Positions 6,837 to 16,063 of a stretch of 32,826 bases of DNA are shown piece after piece. The notes under the pieces were generated by a model. The model was not told the DNA's origin and searched no databases. It was given only the letters and a program-made list of their open reading frames with translations. The DNA is taken from contig CASEMQ010000007.1 of assembly GCA_949289005.1 (NCBI GenBank), positions 137,295 through 170,120 of the forward strand. Reading direction: 5' to 3'. This DNA comes from an uncultured Lentisphaeraceae bacterium. Its GTDB lineage: Bacteria > Verrucomicrobiota > Kiritimatiellia > RFP12 > DVOR01. The translations under genes were made by a program, and so were the position numbers. The stretch's first letter is position 1, and the number at the start of each line of letters is the position of its first letter.

Positions 6837-9800
6837 TCACTCTTCGCAGACGAGGCGGAGGGTGACGTTGTGGACGCGCTGCCATTGCGGATAGGGGACG
6901 CGGATGGCGGAGCGGGCGAAGCGGGGGAGGAGGTCCCAGGCGCCGCCGCGGCAGACGACTTCCTCGCCGGGTTTGGGGGCGTCGTCGGAGGCGGGGTAGG
7001 GGCGGTAGGCGGAGGCGGTCCACTCGGCGGCGTTGCCGATCATGTCCTTGAGGCCGAAGGCGTTTGGCTTGCGGGTGCCGACGGGGCCGAGGTCGGTTTG
7101 GCCGTCGTCGTGGCGCATGTCGCGGAGGTAGTAGTTGAGGGTCTGGCGCTGGTAGGGGAGTTTGTCGAGGGCTTTGTCGGCGAGGTTGGCGTAGGGGGCG
7201 AAGTCGGCGTCGTCGTCGCCCCAGGGGAGGGGGGTGTCGGTGCCGGCGCGGGCGGCCCATTCCCATTCGGTTTCGGAGGGGAGGCGGAAGCGGCGTCCGG
7301 TCTGTTTGGAGAGCCAGTCGCAGTAGGCTTGGGCTTCTTGCCAAGAGAGGCGGACGGCGGGGAAGTCGGGCTTCATGAGGCTGGTGCCGGGTTTGTCGTG
7401 GTCTTTGCCGAGCCAGTCGGTGTAGCCGTTGTAGTGGTCGGGCTTCCAGGCGAGTAGGTTGCGGAGGGGGAGCTCGACCTCGGCCATGAGGAAGGGCTTC
7501 TTGATCTCGGCGATGTGCGGGGTTTCATCGGGGTAGCCTTTGGGGTCGCCCATGACGAAGCGGCCGGCGGGGATCTCGCGGAAGGCGAGGTCGCCGCCGG
7601 GGAGTTTGAGGGTGACGGTTTTGCCGGGCTTGACGTCGGCGAGGGGCCATCCCGCGAGGGTGGGGGCGGTGGGGCGCTTGGGCTCGGCGGCGGGGGGCTG
7701 GAAGGCGACCTTGGCGAGGTCGGCCTTGGCTTTGTCGAACCCGTAGGCGTCGCCCTCGATGATGGGGTCTTGGTTGGAGACTTGGTAACGTTTGTTCCAG
7801 CTTTCGCGGCGGGCGCGGGATTGGTTCATGCGTTCCAGTTGCATTTGGGGCCCGCGGATACCGATCCAGTTGCGGTGGAACTCGTTGGCCCAGTTGAGGG
7901 CGAAGTCGGCCCAGGTGCCCCAGAAGGGCGCGTTGAGGTCGATCCAGGTATAGAGGGTGCGCCATTCGTCGTCGGTGAGGGTGACGCCGTGGTGGCCTTT
8001 GCGGAGGAGTTGGATGAGGGGGGAGGTGTTGGCGGCGTACTCGCCGGGGTTGAGGAGGTGGTTGTCGCTCTCGGGGCCGGGGCGGCGGACGTAGGGGTTG
8101 AGGTCGTGGTAGGAGCGGGTGAAGGCGCCGGCGCCGCCGGGGCGCATGCCGTCGCGATAGGGGAGGACGGTGGGCGTGAGGTTGGCGAGGTTGGGGCGGC
8201 GGCCGCGGAGGGATTGCTTGCCGTAGATGCCGTCGAGCGTCACGTCGGTGTCGGAGGTTTGGTCGTTGTGGCAGCCGATGCAGCGGCGATTGAGGATGGG
8301 CTGGACTTCGCGCATGAAACTCCAGGCGGGGCCGGGCCGGTTGGGGCGGGGGGTGATGGCGACGGGCGCGCCGAGCATGGGGGGGACGTTGTAGATGGAG
8401 TTGGCGCTTTCGTGGCAACCGGTGCAGGAGACGTGCTCGCCGGGTTGGCCGACGAGCCAGGATCGCATGAGCTGGATGGCCTGGCCCTGCGCGTCGAGCG
8501 GTTGGAGGGCGAGGGGCACGTGCGCGGGGGCGGTGAAGAAGACGGAGCCGTCGGGATTGACGGGGACGGTGCCGAGGACGTACTTCATGTCCCAGCTGGA
8601 CTCGGTGCCAACGCCTTCGTGCGAGCCGGATTTGTTGTAGGCGTAGTGATAGGCGAAGACGCGGAGGGCTTTGACGGTGCCGCGGGGGACGCCTGCGAGG
8701 CCGGGGCCGTTGTAGATGTCGGCGACGTGGACGGTGCAGGTGGTTTCGCCGGGGCGGGTTTGGTCGGGGAGCAGGGGCGGGGGTGCGCGGCGCTCGATGC
8801 GGATGGGCTCGGAGAGGGCGCTGCCTTCGATGGCGCAGAGGGGGATGACGTTGTCAAAGACGTCCACCAGATAGATGCCCCAGAGGTCGCCCCAGTAGGC
8901 GCACATGGCGGTGAGGAAGAACTTGCCGGCGGCCTTGGCGTTCTCGCCGGGGCCGAGCGGGAAGGGGGAGAGGAAGCGCGGCCATTCGTTGATGTAGAGG
9001 CGGTCTTCGATGCGCTCGGGGATGGGTTTGCCGCAGCCGGGGATCATTTGGACGCAGCCGGCGGCTTCCTCGCGGGCGCGGGTGACGTCGAAGAGGGCGA
9101 GTTTGCCGGATTTTGGGGTGTGGTGGCCGGTGACGACGGAGACGAAGCGGCCGGGCTGGCCGGGGATGGGCTTGGGGTCGGCGTAGTGGTTGGGCCAGAA
9201 GCCGTTGGAGCCGAAGTAGGCCAACTGGCGCGTGCCGTCGGGGCGCATGGTCATCACGATGCGGCTGAAGAAGTGGGCGAGGTCGCAGTATTCCCAACGG
9301 ACGTACATCACTTGGCCATCCTCGGTGATGGTGGGGGCCCAGTTGGTGTCTTGGTCGAAGGTGAGGCGTTTCATGGCGCCGGTTTCGGGGTCGAGGCGAT
9401 AGGTGTTGGTCATGGCCAGGCGGCCCGATTCGCAGGGGAGGCCCTGTTCGGCGGCGGTGGCGGTGACGATGAAGTCGCCATTGGGCAGGAAGCAGCCATC
9501 GGCGATGTCGTAGTCCACGCCGGCGGGGGAGACTGCGCGCGGGGCTTGCCCATCGAGCGTGGCTGTCCACAGTTTCAGGCGGTTGGCATCGGCGGGGTCT
9601 TTGCGGACGTAGCAGACGCGGTTGGCGTTCCAATTGAGGTCCACGCCCGAGATGGTGGCGTTGGGCGAATCGAACACGGTCTCCACCTTGGGCGTGTCGG
9701 CCGTCAGTTCCGAGATGCGGATGAGGCGCGAGGAGATGCCGCGGTTGGCCTCGGCCATGTTGTAGCATGAAAGCGAGGGCGTTGCGGGGGAGTTTTGCCG

Positions 9801-10163
9801 GCGCGCATTCTTGCCGTAGTCGTATTGGACGGCCAGGATGCGCATGTCACGGAGCGCCGGGTGCGCCAACACGACGCGGCGCAGGTCGCGCAGGAGTTTC
9901 TGCGCGGAGGTGTCGTCGCCGCGTGCCGCGAGCGCGTCGAGCGCGGCCTGGCGGCGCTCGGGGAGCGCGTTGGCGAAGGTGCGCAGGGCCTCGGTCTCCG
10001 CGCTTTTGCCGTAGCCGGCCTCCCAGTCGTCGGCCAAGAGCGTGAGCGCGGGGGGCTCCAAGCGGTTGAGCGCGCCTTCGAGGCTCTTTTTCTGTTCATC
10101 GGTCACGCCATGCGCGCAGAGGGTCAGGCCCGCGGCCAAAAAGGCAAACAGCAATCGTTTCAT
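6837..10163 (-). CDS. HzsA-related di-haem protein fused to a degenerate FGE-like domain
   Basis: 1108 residues. A signal peptide (KRLLFAFLAAGLTLCAHG) directs it to the periplasm. Residues about 160-450 form a WD40/TolB-like propeller (YVRKDP, FLPNGDFIVTATA, MYVRWEY, GSNGFWPNHYADP) as in the family related to hydrazine synthase alpha. Two c-type haem sites follow: CTGCH (580-584) and CIGCH (628-632), the latter in a typical RCIGCH repeat. Residues about 858-1108 are an FGE-sulfatase/SUMF1-like domain (REIPAGRFVMGD, LPSETEWEWAARAG, MIGNAAEWTASAY, RGGAW). The stretch after RGGAW, where true FGEs carry two copper-binding cysteines, reads DLLPRFARSAIR, so oxidation of sulfatases is unlikely. ATG 10163 has GGAG upstream. 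Redox partner and substrate are unknown; real hydrazine synthesis is not implied. Confidence 0.88.
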   Translation of the reverse strand: MKRLLFAFLAAGLTLCAHGVTDEQKKSLEGALNRLEPPALTLLADDWEAGYGKSAETEALRTFANALPERRQAALDALAARGDDTSAQKLLRDLRRVVLAHPALRDMRILAVQYDYGKNARRQNSPATPSLSCYNMAEANRGISSRLIRISELTADTPKVETVFDSPNATISGVDLNWNANRVCYVRKDPADANRLKLWTATLDGQAPRAVSPAGVDYDIADGCFLPNGDFIVTATAAEQGLPCESGRLAMTNTYRLDPETGAMKRLTFDQDTNWAPTITEDGQVMYVRWEYCDLAHFFSRIVMTMRPDGTRQLAYFGSNGFWPNHYADPKPIPGQPGRFVSVVTGHHTPKSGKLALFDVTRAREEAAGCVQMIPGCGKPIPERIEDRLYINEWPRFLSPFPLGPGENAKAAGKFFLTAMCAYWGDLWGIYLVDVFDNVIPLCAIEGSALSEPIRIERRAPPPLLPDQTRPGETTCTVHVADIYNGPGLAGVPRGTVKALRVFAYHYAYNKSGSHEGVGTESSWDMKYVLGTVPVNPDGSVFFTAPAHVPLALQPLDAQGQAIQLMRSWLVGQPGEHVSCTGCHESANSIYNVPPMLGAPVAITPRPNRPGPAWSFMREVQPILNRRCIGCHNDQTSDTDVTLDGIYGKQSLRGRRPNLANLTPTVLPYRDGMRPGGAGAFTRSYHDLNPYVRRPGPESDNHLLNPGEYAANTSPLIQLLRKGHHGVTLTDDEWRTLYTWIDLNAPFWGTWADFALNWANEFHRNWIGIRGPQMQLERMNQSRARRESWNKRYQVSNQDPIIEGDAYGFDKAKADLAKVAFQPPAAEPKRPTAPTLAGWPLADVKPGKTVTLKLPGGDLAFREIPAGRFVMGDPKGYPDETPHIAEIKKPFLMAEVELPLRNLLAWKPDHYNGYTDWLGKDHDKPGTSLMKPDFPAVRLSWQEAQAYCDWLSKQTGRRFRLPSETEWEWAARAGTDTPLPWGDDDADFAPYANLADKALDKLPYQRQTLNYYLRDMRHDDGQTDLGPVGTRKPNAFGLKDMIGNAAEWTASAYRPYPASDDAPKPGEEVVCRGGAWDLLPRFARSAIRVPYPQWQRVHNVTLRLVCEE

Positions 10164-10189
10164 CGAACTCTCCTCAAGCGATAGGGGGA

Positions 10190-10218
10190 ATGATACACCA
10201 AATGGCCATGCCGGACAA
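10190..10218 (-). promoter_or_regulatory. Promoter of the HzsA-like gene
   Basis: Minus strand TTGTCC (10213-10218), 17-base spacer, TATCAT (10190-10195). A GAGGAGAG ribosome site follows just before the ATG at 10163. Confidence 0.7.
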
Positions 10219-10278
10219 ACGGATCCTCTCTTTTTCGCGCCCTGCGTATTGGCGTAAGCAGCATTGCGCGAAACGGGA

Positions 10279-10312
10279 ACGCCCCCGCGGCGACGCTGCG
10301 GGGGCGTTTTTC
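10279..10312. terminator. Terminator hairpin after the ackA-parC operon
   Basis: Stem AACGCCCCCGC/GCGGGGGCGTT with nine-base loop. The T-run is clean on the plus strand; on the minus strand, where parC ends 22 bases earlier, the tail is the weaker TTCCCGTTT. Probably still ends the parC operon. Confidence 0.7.
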
Positions 10313-10333
10313 GTTGGATGTGGTGGCGCGGGC

Positions 10334-12508
10334 TCAGGGGAAGAGTGCGCCCTTGGTGGCACCCTCGGCCTCGACCCACCAGGCGGCCTTGTGGGTGGCG
10401 ATGCGCTCGATTTGCTTGGGGGTCATCTGGAGGCCCTTGGAGGAGGCGGAGGCGATGCGCGCCTCGGAGGGGTCGAAGACCTGCTGGGTGATGCGTTGGC
10501 CCTTGAGGTATTTGTATTTGACGTAGATGGCCTCGGGGGTGCCTTTGCAGAAGAGGAGGATGGTGGCGCCCTCGGGGATGAGGGCGTAGTCTTTGTTCAT
10601 GATCATGCCGCCCCAGGTAAAGCGCTTGAAGTAGGTGAAGCCGTAGATGGGCTCGTAGTAGACGCAGGTGAAGACGTCGTCGCGATTGTAGACGCCGGCG
10701 TCGAAGAAGCGGATGGGGGCGCGGGGGCGCAACGCGTCGAGCCACGGCTGGCCGGGGGCGTAGGTGGCGTCAACCAAGAATTTGTCGGGCGGCGGCATGA
10801 AGCGGTAGCGGCCGTCGCTCCAGAGGATGTAGAGTTTGTCCAGGCTGGAGCAGGGGAAGAGCGTCTGGCCCTGGCGGACATCGTGGCCGAGGTAGCCATC
10901 CTCGGAAAGGCGGATGGTGAGCTCGGTGGCGGTGAGGGCGCGCTCGTCGATTTCCTGGAAGCCGTCGGCGATTTTGGTGAGGCGCGGGTATTGGGGCGCG
11001 TATTCCTTGATGAGGGCTTTGAGGTATTTGACGGCGTAGCGTGCCAGGTGGGCAAGGTCGTCGGTGATCTGGGCGTGCTCGGCGCGGAGGGCGTTGAGTT
11101 CGTCGTTGTGGCGGTTGATGTCGTAGAGGGAGATGCGGCGGATGGGAATCTTGAGGAGGATGTCAATCTCCTCGTCGGTGAGGGGGTGCTCTAGGAGCGC
11201 GGCGAAAGGCTCGAAGCCGTTGCGCACCTCGGCATAGATGGCCTCGGCGGTCTTGACGCCCTCGATGCGCTTGTAGATGCGCTTTTCGATGAAGAGGGCC
11301 TCGAGGGTCTTGCGGAGGATGAGGGCGTCGATCTCGCGGAGGCGCACCTCGAACTCGCGGCGGAAGATGTCCTTGAGCAGCTCGGCATGGCGCGCCAGCA
11401 CCTCGGGAACGGTCATCTCGCAGGGGCGGTTTTCGGAGAGCACGACGATGCGGCTGGGGATGCGCCGCTCGCAATCGGTGAAGGCGTAGAGTGCCTTGCG
11501 CACCTTCTCGGCGTCGGAGCCCGGGGAGAGGGTGATCTCGATCTCCACGTTCTCCGCGGTGAAGTTGTCGATATGGCGGATGGGCAGGCGTTTGGCCTTG
11601 ATGGCCTTTTCGATGGATTCCGCCAAGCGGTCTGTCGTCACGCCGTAGGGCACGGAGGTGACGAAGAGCTTGTTTTTCTCGCCCTTGCGGGTCTCGATAT
11701 GCGCGCGGACGCGGACGCTGCCGCGGCCGTCGTCGTACTCCGCGGCATCCATCTCGCCGCCGGTGATGAAGTCCGGCAACAGGGTGGGGCAGGGTTTGCC
11801 CTGCAGGAGCGCGATCTCGGCCTCCAGCAACTCGGTGAAGTTGTGCGGGAGCACGGCGGTGGAGAGGCCGACGGCAATACCGTCCACGCCCAGCATGAGG
11901 CAGAGCGGGATTTTGGCCGGGAGGAGGACGGGCTCCTTGTTGCGGCCATCGTAACTGGGGACGTACTCGGTGATTTTTGGGGAGAAGAGCTGTTCGCGCG
12001 CCAATTTGGTGAGGCGGCACTCGATGTAACGCCCCGCGGCGGCCTCGTCGCCCGTGAGGATGTTGCCGAAGTTGCCTTGGCCTTGGATGAGATAGCGTTT
12101 GTTGGCGAGGGTGACGATGGCGTCTTTGATGGCCGCGTCGCCGTGCGGGTGGTAGTGCATCGTGTTGCCGACCACGCCGGCCACCTTGGAGAAACGGCCA
12201 TCGTCCTTTTCCCACATGGCGTGGAGGATGCGGCGTTGCACGGGCTTGAGGCCATCCTCCACCGTGGGGAGGGCGCGGTCGCAGATGGAATAGGCCGCGA
12301 ATTGCAGGAAGTTCGCGTCCATCAGGCGGCCGAAGGGGCCGCGCGCGCGGATTTCGGGTGCCTCGGCGGCCGTGTCGTCCGGCTCGGGCTCGCCTACGTG
12401 GGTTTCTTCCGCTTCGGGCGTTTCGGGCGATGGGGTGCGATCGTGATCGTTAAAGGCGTCAAGGTCGGCAAAAAGGCCGCCCTGCGGGTCGTCGGGATGG
12501 TCGGTCAT
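10334..12508 (-). CDS. parC: Type IIA DNA topoisomerase subunit A (topoisomerase IV ParC-like)
   Basis: Breaks and rejoins DNA with the ParE/GyrB partner, which is not in this window. 724 residues. An acidic, probably disordered extension (1-55) precedes the breakage-reunion domain: RALPTVEDGLKPVQRRIL (78-95), HYHPHGDAAI (118-127), and GRYIECRLT with the catalytic tyrosine at 161. The tower/coiled-coil region and the C-terminal part follow (QTLFPCSSLDKLYILWSDG, ASASSKGLQMT). Canonical GyrA-box repeats of a GyrA C-terminal domain are not evident, which favours the ParC-like (Bacteroidetes/Chlamydiae-style) assignment over gyrase. Last gene of a five-gene operon, 13 bases after the solute-binding protein gene. 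No strong Shine-Dalgarno site. Confidence 0.88.
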   Translation of the reverse strand: MTDHPDDPQGGLFADLDAFNDHDRTPSPETPEAEETHVGEPEPDDTAAEAPEIRARGPFGRLMDANFLQFAAYSICDRALPTVEDGLKPVQRRILHAMWEKDDGRFSKVAGVVGNTMHYHPHGDAAIKDAIVTLANKRYLIQGQGNFGNILTGDEAAAGRYIECRLTKLAREQLFSPKITEYVPSYDGRNKEPVLLPAKIPLCLMLGVDGIAVGLSTAVLPHNFTELLEAEIALLQGKPCPTLLPDFITGGEMDAAEYDDGRGSVRVRAHIETRKGEKNKLFVTSVPYGVTTDRLAESIEKAIKAKRLPIRHIDNFTAENVEIEITLSPGSDAEKVRKALYAFTDCERRIPSRIVVLSENRPCEMTVPEVLARHAELLKDIFRREFEVRLREIDALILRKTLEALFIEKRIYKRIEGVKTAEAIYAEVRNGFEPFAALLEHPLTDEEIDILLKIPIRRISLYDINRHNDELNALRAEHAQITDDLAHLARYAVKYLKALIKEYAPQYPRLTKIADGFQEIDERALTATELTIRLSEDGYLGHDVRQGQTLFPCSSLDKLYILWSDGRYRFMPPPDKFLVDATYAPGQPWLDALRPRAPIRFFDAGVYNRDDVFTCVYYEPIYGFTYFKRFTWGGMIMNKDYALIPEGATILLFCKGTPEAIYVKYKYLKGQRITQQVFDPSEARIASASSKGLQMTPKQIERIATHKAAWWVEAEGATKGALFP

Positions 12509-12521
12509 AGGCTAACGTGGG

Positions 12522-14348
12522 TCAGGGGGTGGTGGCGGTGGAGACGTGGGGCATAACATCGTCGTAATAGACTTCCGGCGTGCGGCCCGGAAGGGGGGTG
12601 CCGGCCTTCATGGCCGCCTCCAGCTCGCGTGCGGAGTCGGGGTCGTGCCACCAGTAGATGGGCACGGCGAGCTCGTCGCCGTATTTTCCGAGCACGCTGT
12701 CGGGCGTGCCGAACTTGTTCCAGTAGAGCAGGCGCGTGGAGTCGGTGCCCCAGGTGAGAATATAGGGGACGGCGGCGGTGATGATGCCATCGATTTGCCG
12801 CATGATGTCGTTGCGCTTGGCCAGGGAGAACTCGGTTTTCTGTTGCTCGATGAGCGCATCGACGCGCTTGTCGCGGAAACCGGGGTGGTTGATGCCGTTC
12901 TCGGCGTTCGCGTACTCGCCGCTCCACATGGCCTCGGGATCGCGGAAGAGCGCGGCCGAGAAGGCGGAGGTGGTGACGTCGAAGTTGTAGTTGGCCATCT
13001 CGCGCATCCAGGTGGCGAAGTCCTTTTGCGTGATTTCCAGGCCGATGCCAAGCCGTTCGAGCGATTCTTTGTAGAGCGCGAGGAAGACGCTGTCGCTTGT
13101 GGAGCGCGTGAGCAGGCGCACGACGAAGGGTTGGCCGTTGCGCTCCATCTTGCCCGTCTCGGGATTGATTTGGAACCCGGCCTCGTTGAGCAAGCGCAAC
13201 GCGGCGTCCGGGTCGTATTCATAGAGCGGGTTGGTGCATGGGTGGTCGGCATCGTAGAGATCCGTGCAGAACGAACGCAGCATGAAATAGGCGTTGTACA
13301 TCAGCGAGCGCACCATGCGCCTCCGATCGAAGAGATGAGCCAAGGCTTTGCGTACGCGCACGTCGTCATAGGGCTTGCGGCGCATATTGATGGCCAGCCC
13401 CTGGAAGCCCACGGGCTCGTGGTTGTGGACGTTTTGCTTGACCACCCAGTTTTTCTCGAAGCGCTCGCCCACGCACTCCGCGTTCCAGACGCGCGCGGAA
13501 TAGACGGCGTAGACATCCACCTCGCCCTTCTTGAAGGCCTCGAAGGCGTTGTTCTGGTCCATGAAGAAGCGGATGCGGATCTTGTCGAAGTTGTAGACGC
13601 CCTGCCCCATCGGGGTCTTGAAACACCACCAATCCGGCCGCCGCTGGAGCGTCATGTTCAGCCCCTCCTTGTGGTCAAGGATGCGATAGGGCCCGCCCAC
13701 GATGGGCAGGTCGAAGTTCAGCTCATTGAAGCCCATGTCCGGGTCGCGCCCCTCGGCGACGCATTTCTCCCGGGCGCGGTCGAGCAACTTCTTGGGCATG
13801 ATGGCCAGGCTGCCGCCAATGTTGCCGAAGTTCCGCCAATGGACGCGCGCGCACGGAAAGACGATGGTCTTGTCGTCGATTACCCTGGGCGACTTGACGT
13901 CCGCGAAGAGCACTTTGTATTGCCCCGAGAGGCTCTTGGGCGAGGTGACGGCGTCGAAGGTCGCCTTCACGTCGTGCGCCGTCACCGGCGATCCATCGCT
14001 CCAAACGGCCCGTTCGTCGATATGGAAGGTGTAGAGCAATTTGTCCTCGCTGATTTCCCACCAGTCGGCCAGGCCCGGGCCGTAATCGCCCGTGCGCGGG
14101 TCGATATTCAGCATCGAGGGATACAGCAGGCTGAAAATCATCGAGGTGAAGGTGTTGTTGTCCAGGTAGCCGTTGAAACTCTTGGGCGGGTTGTTTCCCG
14201 CGTAAACCAGGGTGCCGCCGGGCTGGGCGTAGGGCGAGGCGCACACGTCCGGCTCCTCCTTGTAGTCCGGCCCCGGGAAACGCTGCGCCCCAAGCGTCCC
14301 CACCGCGCACAGCACCGCCAGCGCAACAATCAATTTCGGTTTAGTCAT
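12522..14348 (-). CDS. ABC transporter solute-binding protein, family 5 (YejA-like)
   Basis: 608 residues with a signal peptide (KLIVALAVLCAVGTLGA). The SBP family 5 fold is shown by LVYAGNNPPKSFNGYLDN, YPSMLNIDPRTGDYGPGLADWWE, DERAVWSDGSPVTAHDVKATFDAV, and the C-terminal RDKRVDALIEQQ block. The length and the FMDQNNAFEAFKKGEVDVY segment match the YejA-type oligopeptide binders better than DppA/OppA. No permease or ATPase gene is adjacent, so it must work with a transporter coded elsewhere. ATG 14348 was chosen for the signal peptide and the AAAGGA site about nine bases upstream. It overlaps the tadA stop by eight bases. Confidence 0.88.
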   Translation of the reverse strand: MTKPKLIVALAVLCAVGTLGAQRFPGPDYKEEPDVCASPYAQPGGTLVYAGNNPPKSFNGYLDNNTFTSMIFSLLYPSMLNIDPRTGDYGPGLADWWEISEDKLLYTFHIDERAVWSDGSPVTAHDVKATFDAVTSPKSLSGQYKVLFADVKSPRVIDDKTIVFPCARVHWRNFGNIGGSLAIMPKKLLDRAREKCVAEGRDPDMGFNELNFDLPIVGGPYRILDHKEGLNMTLQRRPDWWCFKTPMGQGVYNFDKIRIRFFMDQNNAFEAFKKGEVDVYAVYSARVWNAECVGERFEKNWVVKQNVHNHEPVGFQGLAINMRRKPYDDVRVRKALAHLFDRRRMVRSLMYNAYFMLRSFCTDLYDADHPCTNPLYEYDPDAALRLLNEAGFQINPETGKMERNGQPFVVRLLTRSTSDSVFLALYKESLERLGIGLEITQKDFATWMREMANYNFDVTTSAFSAALFRDPEAMWSGEYANAENGINHPGFRDKRVDALIEQQKTEFSLAKRNDIMRQIDGIITAAVPYILTWGTDSTRLLYWNKFGTPDSVLGKYGDELAVPIYWWHDPDSARELEAAMKAGTPLPGRTPEVYYDDVMPHVSTATTP

Positions 14349-14901
14349 GGGTGGGGTCCTTTCGTCGATTTCTGAAGAATGTCGCGAAGCGTTCCGCGCA
14401 CTCCGCCTCCAACACGCCCGGCAAAAGGCGCGGGCGATGGTTGGTCCGCTCGCTGGAAAGTATACCAAAAGCATGCTCGCCCCCGCGCTCGGGGTCGCTC
14501 AGCCCCCAAGCGACCAAAGCGGGCCGCGCCCAGACCAAGGCCCCCGCGCACATCGGGCACGGCTCCTTGGTGACATAGAAGGCCACGCGCGTCAGCCGCC
14601 AGTCGCCCACCGCGTTCGCGGCCGCCGTGATGGCCAGGATTTCCGCGTGGGCCGTGGGGTCGCGCAACGCCTCCACCTGGTTGTGTGCCCGTGCCAGAAG
14701 GCGTGCCGACAGCGGGCTCCCCAAGGGGCCGGGCCGTGCCAGGCCCTTGTCGCAATAAGCCTCGGGCAGGAGTGCCGCCACGCATCCGCACGGGATTTCG
14801 CCCGCCTCCGCGGCACGCTCGGCCTCGCGCAACGCCAGCCGCATGAAATACGCGTGGAAGCGCCGCTCCTCTTCGTCCATTTGCGCCATTTCCCATGCCA
14901 T
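14341..14901 (-). CDS. tadA: tRNA-specific adenosine deaminase
   Basis: TadA makes inosine at the wobble position of tRNA-Arg(ACG). 186 residues. Zinc and catalytic motifs: HAE (85-87) and PCPMC (114-118). Between EIPCGCVAALLP and ARAHNQVE there is an insertion of about 20 residues (EAYCDKGLARPGPLGSPLSA) absent from short TadA proteins, and extra cysteines are present. ATG 14901 was chosen because a strong GGGAGGAGG lies about ten bases upstream; the frame is open further upstream but runs into the previous gene. Related deaminases (guanine, dCMP) share the fold; the short length and AHAEILAI context favour TadA. Confidence 0.87.
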   Translation of the reverse strand: MAWEMAQMDEEERRFHAYFMRLALREAERAAEAGEIPCGCVAALLPEAYCDKGLARPGPLGSPLSARLLARAHNQVEALRDPTAHAEILAITAAANAVGDWRLTRVAFYVTKEPCPMCAGALVWARPALVAWGLSDPERGGEHAFGILSSERTNHRPRLLPGVLEAECAERFATFFRNRRKDPTHD

Positions 14902-14920
14902 AACGTCCACGCCTCCTCCC

Positions 14921-16063
14921 TCAGGGGTGGCGCGCCAGTTCGCGCGCCAAGGCAAAGGTCTCCCGGGCCGTGCCACCCCACGTCCGCCCGGCCACCCAAT
15001 CCAACCCCGCCGCCACAAGGCGTTCCCGCAACGGTGCCGAGAGCGTCAGCGAGACGAAGGCCCGCGCCCACTCGGCCGGGTCGGTGGGGTGGACGCGCAA
15101 CGCGGCCGCCCCACACAGCTCGCGGTTCATTGCCGTCGCCGCGCAGATGACCGGCGTGCCGCAGGCCAGGCTCCGCAAAATCGAGGGGCGATAATCCGCT
15201 CCCCGAGCCGGTTCGAAGGTGGCCGAGGCACCGCTGTAGAGCGCCGAGAGCGCGTCGATGGGGATGCGCGCCTCGTCGATGAAGCGCACCATGCCCTCCA
15301 AATGACAGTCGCGCACGGTCTGCCGCAGGGCTTCCGGCAGGCGTGCGTCGCCCACCACCACGCACGTGGCCGACGAGGTCTCCTCGTTGTTGCCCAACGC
15401 CCGCAACGGCACCGCCAGATCATCCGCAAAATCCGAATGCCCCGCCAAAATCACATAGCGCTTCGGCACCAGCCACGCCCGCCGCGCCGCGAGCACCTCC
15501 TCCGCCGAATGACGACGGAAGCGCGGGCTGACGCCATTGGCGATCACCCGCGCCTTGCGCCGCGCGCGCAATCCCAACCGCGCCACCAACCGCACTGACA
15601 GCGCCCGCGTCGGACAGACCAAGGCATCCGCACCCAACAGCCACTGATGGACGGTCAGCCGCCGCCAGAGCCGCGGCCAAAACCCCATTGCCCGCGGCAG
15701 GCACTCCACCGCGTAGACCACGCGCATCCGCCACCGCCGCGACGGGCAGTGCGGCGGGCGCTGGCACGGATCGGCCGACCAGTAGACATCCGGGCGCAAC
15801 GTCCGCAACGCCCGCGTCACTTCCGCCGCGCCCCGCGCCGTGCCTGCCGGGTGCGCACACGTGCGATAGCGCAGGTTGGGGTGTTCAATCGCGTCCGGCG
15901 GCAACGTCGCCCCGGCGCCAAGCAAAACCGTCGCGCGATCGCCGGCAATCAACGCCGGAAGCATCCCGTCGATCAACGCGAGCGAATACGCCCGCGCCGG
16001 CTGGGGGAGTTCCCCCAGCGTGCGCAGGTCAAAGCAAACATGGACCGGTGCCCCGCCGCTCAC
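14921..16063 (-). CDS. Glycosyltransferase family 1/4-like protein with degenerate EX7E motif
   Basis: 380 residues with a two-Rossmann GT-B outline: HVCFDLRTLGELPQPARAY at the N-terminus, DALVCPTRALSVRLVARLG and ARVIANGVSPRFRR mid-protein, then YVILAGHSD, GMVRFIDEARIPIDALSALYSGASA and SLACGTPVI (298-306). In active GT4 enzymes this last block is preceded by E-x7-E; here both positions are replaced (Ala289 and Arg297). Start is GTG at 16063, overlapping the ackA TGA by four bases (GTGA); no ATG lies near. Donor and acceptor sugars are unknown, and activity is doubtful on this motif. Confidence 0.75.
   Translation of the reverse strand: MSGGAPVHVCFDLRTLGELPQPARAYSLALIDGMLPALIAGDRATVLLGAGATLPPDAIEHPNLRYRTCAHPAGTARGAAEVTRALRTLRPDVYWSADPCQRPPHCPSRRWRMRVVYAVECLPRAMGFWPRLWRRLTVHQWLLGADALVCPTRALSVRLVARLGLRARRKARVIANGVSPRFRRHSAEEVLAARRAWLVPKRYVILAGHSDFADDLAVPLRALGNNEETSSATCVVVGDARLPEALRQTVRDCHLEGMVRFIDEARIPIDALSALYSGASATFEPARGADYRPSILRSLACGTPVICAATAMNRELCGAAALRVHPTDPAEWARAFVSLTLSAPLRERLVAAGLDWVAGRTWGGTARETFALARELARHP

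Noticed and set aside
7515..9770. Long plus-strand open frame (about 750 codons) opposite the HzsA-like gene
   Set aside because: Antisense shadow: Gly/Ala/Val-rich text with no known motif, opposite a gene with haem motifs and signal peptide.
6837..10163. Anammox-type hydrazine synthase
   Set aside because: Only the alpha-subunit-like part is present, fused to an FGE-like domain and without beta/gamma subunit genes; the family is widespread in non-anammox bacteria.
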